A stretch of 11,056 nucleotides of DNA from a bacterium (GTDB lineage Bacteria; Auribacterota; JABMQX01), in the NCBI GenBank assembly GCA_013203085.1, contig JABMQX010000023.1, positions 1 through 11,056 on the forward strand. Reading direction: 5' to 3'. The notes beneath the pieces were generated by a model that ran no database searches, was not told the DNA's origin, and saw only the letters and a list, made by a program, of their open reading frames with translations. Made by a program: the position numbers and the translations under genes. Each line of letters starts with the position of its first letter. The stretch's first letter is position 1. Shown here in pieces: positions 6,883 through 11,056 of the stretch.

Positions 6883-7056
6883 CGCGCCGATTAAAGGCGT
6901 CTCCAGCCTTTGGTCTGGAGTCCGCACGTTATCGAGCAAAAGCGCAGGAGTTGCCTTTCATCAAGGGTTATCGTGAAAAGCCAAACCCCATGAGTTCCTG
7001 ACTTGTGCTCACGAAGCCACGCGCCTTTGGAGACATTATTTACGTCTCCGTTTTTT
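6883..7056 (+). repeat. Dispersed non-coding repeat copy with two hairpins (R3)
   Basis: Motifs in order: CGCGCCGATTAAAGGCGT (6883-6900, as in R2); a hairpin CTCCAG (6901-6906) / CTGGAG (6915-6920) extended inside by CC/GG; GTCCGCACGTT-n4-AGCAAA (6920-6940, as at 10631-10649); and GACTTGTGCTCACGAAG (7000-7016, compare ACTCGTGCTCAGGAAG at 10756), which runs into a second hairpin at 7029-7049. Compared with the copy at 10631-10803 the distance between the shared motifs is 44 bp shorter. No protein is conserved across copies. Confidence 0.55.
7029..7056 (+). terminator. Terminator-like hairpin with U-tract in repeat R3
   Basis: GGAGAC (7029-7034) pairs with GTCTCC (7044-7049) across a 9-nt loop, and after one G there are six T residues (7051-7056). 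This has the form of a factor-independent terminator reading on the + strand. No + strand gene precedes it, so it may end a non-coding transcript or be part of the repeat's own structure. In the minus direction, where the beta-helix gene ends, there is no U-tract. Confidence 0.5.
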
Positions 7057-7189
7057 GAGCTCAGTCGTTGCACCATCATCGTGGCTCGCTTTGGGCTTTG
7101 CCCCGCTACCCGCCGCAGTTTCCTACCGCCCTTCACAATTTATGTTGATACCCGTGCCTTACCGTCCCATTGCCGTGTCAATCTACGCG

Positions 7190-9958
7190 TCAAAACCGGC
7201 CAGTGATGCTCATGTTGTCGAGATAGAACGTCGTGTCCGCAGCGGCCGTGCTGCTGAAGCCGAGCCAGTGGAGTTCGCGGAAGCCGGCGCCGGGGATCGA
7301 CAGATCGGCGAAGGTCTTGGCCGCAGCGCCGGTGGTGGTGATCGTGAGCTTGAAGGTGCGGGGGGCGTTCTGGCCGAGGGTGGCTTCGATCTGCACGTGT
7401 ACCCACACTTCGGCCGGCACCTGGGTCAGGACGTTTCCGCCGGCTGTCACGTTGCCGTTGCCATCAAACCGCACGGTCGAGCCGACGTTCTGGGGATAGG
7501 TGGCCGCATCGTCGCGCCACTCGGTGAAGAACCGGGCGCTGGGGCTGAGCCAGACATCGAAGCTCTGCTGGATCGTGCCGGAGGTGAAACGCGGCTGGTA
7601 GTAGAAGTGGGGCTCCCACGAGGGCTGAAGCGACTCGGAGTCGGTGATCTTCAGGCTGCGCCGGCCGGCGGCAGCGCGATCCTCGCTGACGCGGATGGAA
7701 GCGCCTTCCTTCTCGCCGCTGACGGTGGCATGGGCCGGCGGCATGCCCGCCGCCGTCTTCTCGAAGTCATCATCGATCGCCATGGGCTTGGGTGGCGCTG
7801 GGGGCAGCGGCAGCGGCCGTGGCGGACAATCGGCGTGACGGGACTCGGCAACCCAGGCGGGATCGCCGTAGAGGCCGATCCCGCTGATGGCGAAGGGCTG
7901 AAAGCCAAGCTGCAGCGCCGGGGACGAAGGCTTGAGGCGGAAGTCATGAGCCGCGGGATCCATGAATTGCGGATCGGCGATGCGCGAGTTTCGGTCCAGG
8001 CCAATCGCCTCCCACTCCGCGAAGCTCCGACCGTAGAAGCGCAACTGCTCCGGTCCGTCGGTATGCCAGAAGAGGTTCTCATCCCAGTCCCCCGGCGACT
8101 CCTTCGCGGCCAGGCTCTCGTTGAGCGATTTTTCGCCGTAGGGGATCAGCAGCGCGCCCTGCGTGAGATAAACGATGTTGCGACGGAAGGTGCTGGGGCG
8201 CTTCTCGGAGTAGGGCCAGAGGGCGTGGTTGGCTGACAGGGCGAAGATGTTGTTCCGGATCGTGTGGGCGTGGCCGCCGTTGTTGAACATCAGCCCACCG
8301 CTGAGGGTGTTGTAGACGAGGTTGTCCTCGACCAGGTACTGCCCGCACTGGGCATCGAGGTAGATGCCCCATCCGAGGGCCGGCTGCGAATAGGGCCACA
8401 TGTCGTGGAAGACGTTGTTGCGGATGATGCTGCCGGGGGAGACGCCCAGGCAGTAGATCAGCCCCGCATCGCTGAGCACGCCCTGGCCGAGGTTGTGAAC
8501 GTGGTTGAACTCGATAAGATTGTGGTGAGTTCTGTTGGCGTCCAATCCCCAGTTCCAGCCGACGCTGATGCCGGTGTAGCGCAGGTTGTGAATGTCATTG
8601 TGCGAGATGCGGTTGTGGCTGCTCTTCGCCACCCAGACGCCGACAGCGCCGGCGTAGACGTGCCCGCCGTCGAAGATGTGGTTGTTGTCCACGAGCGTGC
8701 GGCTGGTCTCGGCGACATCGGTGCGGGCCATCTCCGCCTCGCCCACGCGGATGCCCCCAGCGCCCAGGTCGAACAGCCGATTTTGCTGGATTTGGCCGTC
8801 CTTGCAGCCGCGACGGAACCAGATGCCGTAGCCGCCGATGTGTGCCACTTCGCTGCGCTCGATGGCGCAGTTCAACGTGCCGTCGGCCATCACAGCGGCC
8901 GGCACTTCAACGGCTGCCTGCGTGCTGCTGTTACCCTTCGGACCCAGCACCCAGTCGGCATGATGAAACGCCAAGCCCCTGAGCGTGATGTGCCGCACGA
9001 ATCGGCCTTCATCGGCGTTGCCGGCGAAGCGCACCAGTTCCGTCAGCACCGGCGCGACGACCTCGGTTTCACCGAGCTTCTCGCCGGGTATCGGCCAGTA
9101 GCTCAACACTCCAGTCTCGCGATTGAGATACCACTCACCCGGTTGGTCGAGTAGTTCGCGGACGTTCTCCACGTAGTAGCGCTGCGAGGCTTCCCAATGC
9201 CCGATCGACCACCACTCCTTGAGCGGTGCGGTGAAGTGGACGGTGTTCTCCCCCTCAGCGATCGACTTGATCGGATGGATCGACGTCTCCCACGAGTGCA
9301 TGAGGACGATGTACGCATCGCCCAGCCGGCCCCACGGCTTGATGTCGCCGGGAGCAAATATGAACTGGTCTTGGGCGACCGCCTTGGTGTTCGGCCGCGC
9401 CGGGCCGGGCACCAGTGCGGCGATGCGATGATAGCCGCTGTTGGGCGACCGCGCAAGCTGCCGCCGCTGACCGTTCACGAAGAGCTGCCGGAAGTACCAC
9501 TGGCCGGCCTTGACCTGCGGGATTTCCACTTCCCACAGCGGTCCATTCTGCCGGAAGCCAGCGATCGCCCGCCCGCCGCTGAGGACAGGCCGCTTATTGC
9601 CGGCTGCCTCGAACACCACCGGGGCCTCGGCGGTGCCCGAGTCCTGCGGCTCGAGCCCGAACGGTGCGGCCAGGCGATACACCCCGCCGCGCACGCGAAT
9701 GGTAACGGGCCCCGGTCCCGCGGCGTGGCCAGCCCGCAGGCGCCGGATCGCATCCCGCGCGCCGGCGAGCGATGCCAAGGGGCCATCCGTGCGGCCGGGG
9801 TTGGGCGCGGCGAGGCGGCCTGACCAGGTGTCATCGCCATTAGGGGCAACATGGAGGACAAGCGGTTCGGCCGCGAGGGCGGCGGTACAGAGCAGAAGCC
9901 AAGCGGCCAGCGTGAAAGAGAACGTGGCCGGAAATACGCAATTGTTTCTGTGAATCAT
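7190..9958 (-). CDS. Secreted right-handed parallel beta-helix protein with C-terminal jelly-roll module (probable glycan-active enzyme, GH141-like)
   Basis: I place the start at ATG 9958: AAAGGA lies 9-10 nt upstream, and the protein then begins with a clear signal peptide (MIHRNNCVFPATFSFTLAAW, LLLCTAALAA; cleavage near residue 30). The reading frame stays open 55 codons further upstream, but that part looks non-coding. The 922-aa protein has VLHVAPNGDDTWSGRL at the mature N-terminus, then DGPLASLAGARDAIRRLR, the usual entry of secreted beta-helix enzymes, WYFRQLFVNGQRR near 154-166, and a helix of N/G/I-rich coils at about 320-600 (IRNNVFHDM, GIYLDAQCG, IRNNIFAL). A proline-rich linker (about 712-725) leads to a concanavalin-like beta-sandwich at 726-922, a likely carbohydrate-binding domain. 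Family knowledge suggests GH141-like fucosidase/xylanase relatives; catalytic residues were not assigned. GC content is visibly higher than in neighbouring genes. Confidence 0.87.
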   Translation of the reverse strand: MIHRNNCVFPATFSFTLAAWLLLCTAALAAEPLVLHVAPNGDDTWSGRLAAPNPGRTDGPLASLAGARDAIRRLRAGHAAGPGPVTIRVRGGVYRLAAPFGLEPQDSGTAEAPVVFEAAGNKRPVLSGGRAIAGFRQNGPLWEVEIPQVKAGQWYFRQLFVNGQRRQLARSPNSGYHRIAALVPGPARPNTKAVAQDQFIFAPGDIKPWGRLGDAYIVLMHSWETSIHPIKSIAEGENTVHFTAPLKEWWSIGHWEASQRYYVENVRELLDQPGEWYLNRETGVLSYWPIPGEKLGETEVVAPVLTELVRFAGNADEGRFVRHITLRGLAFHHADWVLGPKGNSSTQAAVEVPAAVMADGTLNCAIERSEVAHIGGYGIWFRRGCKDGQIQQNRLFDLGAGGIRVGEAEMARTDVAETSRTLVDNNHIFDGGHVYAGAVGVWVAKSSHNRISHNDIHNLRYTGISVGWNWGLDANRTHHNLIEFNHVHNLGQGVLSDAGLIYCLGVSPGSIIRNNVFHDMWPYSQPALGWGIYLDAQCGQYLVEDNLVYNTLSGGLMFNNGGHAHTIRNNIFALSANHALWPYSEKRPSTFRRNIVYLTQGALLIPYGEKSLNESLAAKESPGDWDENLFWHTDGPEQLRFYGRSFAEWEAIGLDRNSRIADPQFMDPAAHDFRLKPSSPALQLGFQPFAISGIGLYGDPAWVAESRHADCPPRPLPLPPAPPKPMAIDDDFEKTAAGMPPAHATVSGEKEGASIRVSEDRAAAGRRSLKITDSESLQPSWEPHFYYQPRFTSGTIQQSFDVWLSPSARFFTEWRDDAATYPQNVGSTVRFDGNGNVTAGGNVLTQVPAEVWVHVQIEATLGQNAPRTFKLTITTTGAAAKTFADLSIPGAGFRELHWLGFSSTAAADTTFYLDNMSITGRF

Positions 9959-10320
9959 GATTGATGTTCCTTTCATTGAACTGATGTTGACACCAGTTTT
10001 CTGTTGCATGTCTGCATAAACGCGGATCAAAGAGCGGGCAGGATCATCACAGCCCTGTGGCCCTTGCCGGGCGAGGATCGGCGGTGATGTCCCATTCCCA
10101 GCGTTTCTAGCCGTCGGCGTCATTCGGCAACCCGTGTCGCCAAGGCGCGAAACCCTTCCCGTTGCGGTCAGGGCGCTTCGCTTGTTTTCAACGTTGAGTT
10201 ACCTCTCGGATGCCCCGAAACAGTCTGCGACATCATGATAAGACCATCTCAGCCTTCGAAGCAAAGAGTAAAAAGTGGGCGGCACCGGCTCAACAAGGCG
10301 TGGGTTCAAACGCTCAGTTT

Positions 10321-10406
10321 CGGCGCCTTTTGGGGGGTTGCATCTTTTTCGCGTCACGTACCGACTCGTGCTGGAGAAGCCCGCCTCGCGGCTCTCATCG
10401 CGCGGG
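10321..10406 (+). repeat. Dispersed non-coding repeat copy (R4)
   Basis: CGGCGCC...TTGCATCTTTTTCGCGTCAC and then GACTCGTGCTGGAGAAGCCC follow the same motif order as the copy at 10671-10776, with the middle part shorter. A hairpin, CCCG (10380-10383) and CGCG (10387-10390) pairing with CGCG-CGGG (10399-10406) around an 8-nt loop, occupies the position of the hairpins in R3 and R5, with a quite different sequence. Confidence 0.45.
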
Positions 10407-10630
10407 TGCCAGGCATTCCCGGCATCAAGGATGCCCTGACCGCCATCCCTTTCTCGTTTACCGCGGCACAAACAAATCCGCGCGTGATTTCCCCCTGTGG
10501 CCATTCCAATGGCGACTTGCATCCTCTTGATAAGCCTCGAACAGTCAGCAATCCATCGGTTTCACCGCTGTGCTCGACCCTTTCGACAACGGCACTTTTC
10601 TCAAAACCTGCTCTCGGTCCTTCTTCCGTG

Positions 10631-10803
10631 GTCCGCACGTTGAAAAGCAAACTGACCTGAAACAAATTTCAGGCGCCGCTGAATTGCGTTTCTGTCATTT
10701 CGTTCACAGTACATAGGTTTCCAGGAAAATCCACATCTCAGCCTGCGGATTTCTCACTCGTGCTCAGGAAGTTGCGTGCCGTCGAGGGGGCTTTACACCC
10801 TCC
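10631..10803 (+). repeat. Dispersed non-coding repeat copy, the fullest in the window (R5)
   Basis: Motifs in order: GTCCGCACGTT-n4-AGCAAA (10631-10651); hairpin CCTGAAA/TTTCAGG (10656-10662, 10667-10673); GGCGCCGCTGAATTGCGTTT (10672-10691) with CATTTCGTTCACAGTAC behind it; then CACTCGTGCTCAGGAAGTTG (10755-10774) with CGTGCCG; and the hairpin GAGGG (10784-10788) / CCCTC (10798-10802) with a 9-nt loop. It is a second, longer version of R3 and lies on the other side of the beta-helix gene in the same orientation. Confidence 0.55.
10656..10673. other. Perfect 7-bp stem-loop inside repeat R5
   Basis: CCTGAAA (10656-10662) pairs with TTTCAGG (10667-10673) around a CAAA loop. No U-tract directly follows on either strand, so it is not a typical terminator. 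The corresponding place in R2 has only the short TTTTAAAA palindrome. Confidence 0.45.
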
Positions 10804-10914
10804 ATGCCTTTGACGCGAGGCTTTGTGGCCCGGCTCGATCACGCTCCCTCTCCCGGCAACAGCTCTTTAGGGAAGACTAACTCAAAGAGTGGCACAAACT
10901 ATGGGGGCAGGACA

Positions 10915-10937
10915 AGCGCGTGTGCGGTGCACGCGCT
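10915..10937 (-). terminator. Strong stem-loop behind the partial right-edge gene
   Basis: AGCGCGTG (10915-10922) pairs perfectly with CACGCGCT (10930-10937), loop 7 nt, starting 20 nt after the stop codon of the minus-strand gene at the right edge. Its place suggests a terminator or 3'-end protecting hairpin. There is no U-run after the stem (CTTGTCCTG), so intrinsic termination is uncertain. Confidence 0.35.
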
Positions 10938-10957
10938 GGTTCAGCAATTCCTACCAC

Positions 10958-11056
10958 TCATTTCTTGATAAATCCGTATTTGGTCAGAAGCAGATCTTCA
11001 TCTTGAATCAGGCCCACACCTGGTGCATATGTTTTGTAGCATTTTTCGTCGGGGTC
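10958..11056 (-). CDS. C-terminal end of an unidentified protein (5' part beyond the window)
   Basis: The minus strand is open from the window edge to a TGA at 10960-10958, giving 32 residues: DPDEKCYKTYAPGVGLIQDE, then DLLLTKYGFIKK. The Y-APGVGLI-x-D-x-x-L-x-L-x-KYG pattern reads like the last beta strands of a compact extracellular or lipoprotein-like beta-rich protein, of a type I have seen at the C-termini of many hypothetical proteins, but I cannot name a family. Support comes from a coherent, amphipathic C-terminus and the hairpin 20 nt downstream. No length or function can be given. Confidence 0.6.
   Translation of the reverse strand, partial: DPDEKCYKTYAPGVGLIQDEDLLLTKYGFIKK

Larger units (their letters stand above)
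6620..7189. other. Intergenic region between the beta-helix gene and the small membrane protein gene
   Basis: These 570 bp contain no supported gene. The right part (6883-7056) is a dispersed repeat copy with two hairpins, the second followed by six T residues. The left part should carry the promoter of the membrane protein/amidohydrolase pair. On the minus strand GGAACTT (6724-6718) looks like the -35 element of ECF-dependent promoters, about 100 bp before the GTG, but no matching -10 was convincing. A sigma-70-like -10 (GATAAT, minus strand near 6664-6659) has no good -35. Confidence 0.5.
9959..10957. other. About 1 kb without a gene, upstream of the beta-helix gene
   Basis: No coding region is supported. 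The frames on both strands here have no ribosome site or recognisable motif. The part near 9959-10120 must hold the promoter of the beta-helix gene, but I could not identify hexamers with confidence. Repeat copies lie at about 10321-10406 and 10631-10803. Hairpins occur at 10656-10673 and 10915-10937. The right end forms the 3' flank of the partial gene that stops at 10958. Confidence 0.5.

Noticed and set aside
7055..8236. 393-codon open frame on the + strand
   Set aside because: It is mostly antisense to the high-GC beta-helix gene; long opposite frames are common at such GC. No Shine-Dalgarno or recognisable domain.
8264..9154. 296-codon open frame on the + strand, rich in Val, Asp and Ala
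   Set aside because: It is the complement of the Asn/Ile-rich beta-helix coils (AAC/ATC read as GTT/GAT); a shadow.
9959..10123. 55-codon N-terminal extension of the beta-helix protein
   Set aside because: The signal peptide and the Shine-Dalgarno both point to the ATG at 9958; the extension has no leader character and contains the ribosome site itself.
10199..10665. Overlapping open frames of about 105 codons on both strands
   Set aside because: They cross repeat copy R4 and part of R5; reading frames are not kept between repeat copies, so these are chance frames.
6883..10803. Repeats as a CRISPR array or insertion sequence ends
   Set aside because: The repeats are few, kilobases apart, diverged and of unequal length, with no spacers, transposase or terminal inverted repeats.

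Overview
The window reads as accessory or intergenic-rich bacterial chromosome. Every convincing gene is on the minus strand. The best clue to the organism is a pair of ECF-type sigma factors fused through one membrane helix to long arrays of carboxypeptidase-regulatory-like (CarboxypepD_reg) beta-sandwich repeats. From general knowledge this architecture is typical of Planctomycetes and neighbouring lineages (other PVC bacteria, Candidatus Hydrogenedentes and similar uncultured groups). A Tat-exported amidohydrolase and a secreted parallel beta-helix polysaccharide-active protein fit that lifestyle. Assignment to a phylum is inference.

Layout, left to right in + coordinates: (1) 1-886, the N-terminal 295 codons of sigma-fusion paralog A, cut by the window edge; (2) 887-1134, a short spacer; (3) 1135-4656, the complete 1173-aa sigma-fusion paralog B, in tandem with A and exactly co-linear over the part that can be compared; (4) 4657-5521, a gene-poor spacer with repeat-like segments; (5) 5522-6352, a Tat-signal amidohydrolase, and 6395-6619, a small two-helix membrane protein just upstream of it, probably one transcript; (6) 6620-7189, a spacer with a structured repeat and a terminator-like hairpin; (7) 7190-9958, a large, GC-rich secreted beta-helix enzyme-like protein with a C-terminal jelly-roll-like module; (8) 9959-10957, about 1 kb without a gene, holding two more repeat copies; (9) 10958-11056, the last 32 codons of another minus-strand protein.

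Transcription therefore runs right to left. The two sigma fusions probably respond to, or are tethered at, the cell envelope. The amidohydrolase, small membrane protein and beta-helix protein also act at or outside the membrane, but nothing in the sequence proves that the sigma factors control them. The main points for a second look are: an internal Shine-Dalgarno plus ATG conserved in both sigma paralogs just before the membrane helix; a sharply bounded 102-bp near-identical patch between the paralogs; and a family of diverged, same-orientation non-coding repeats whose hairpin keeps its base pairing while its sequence changes.
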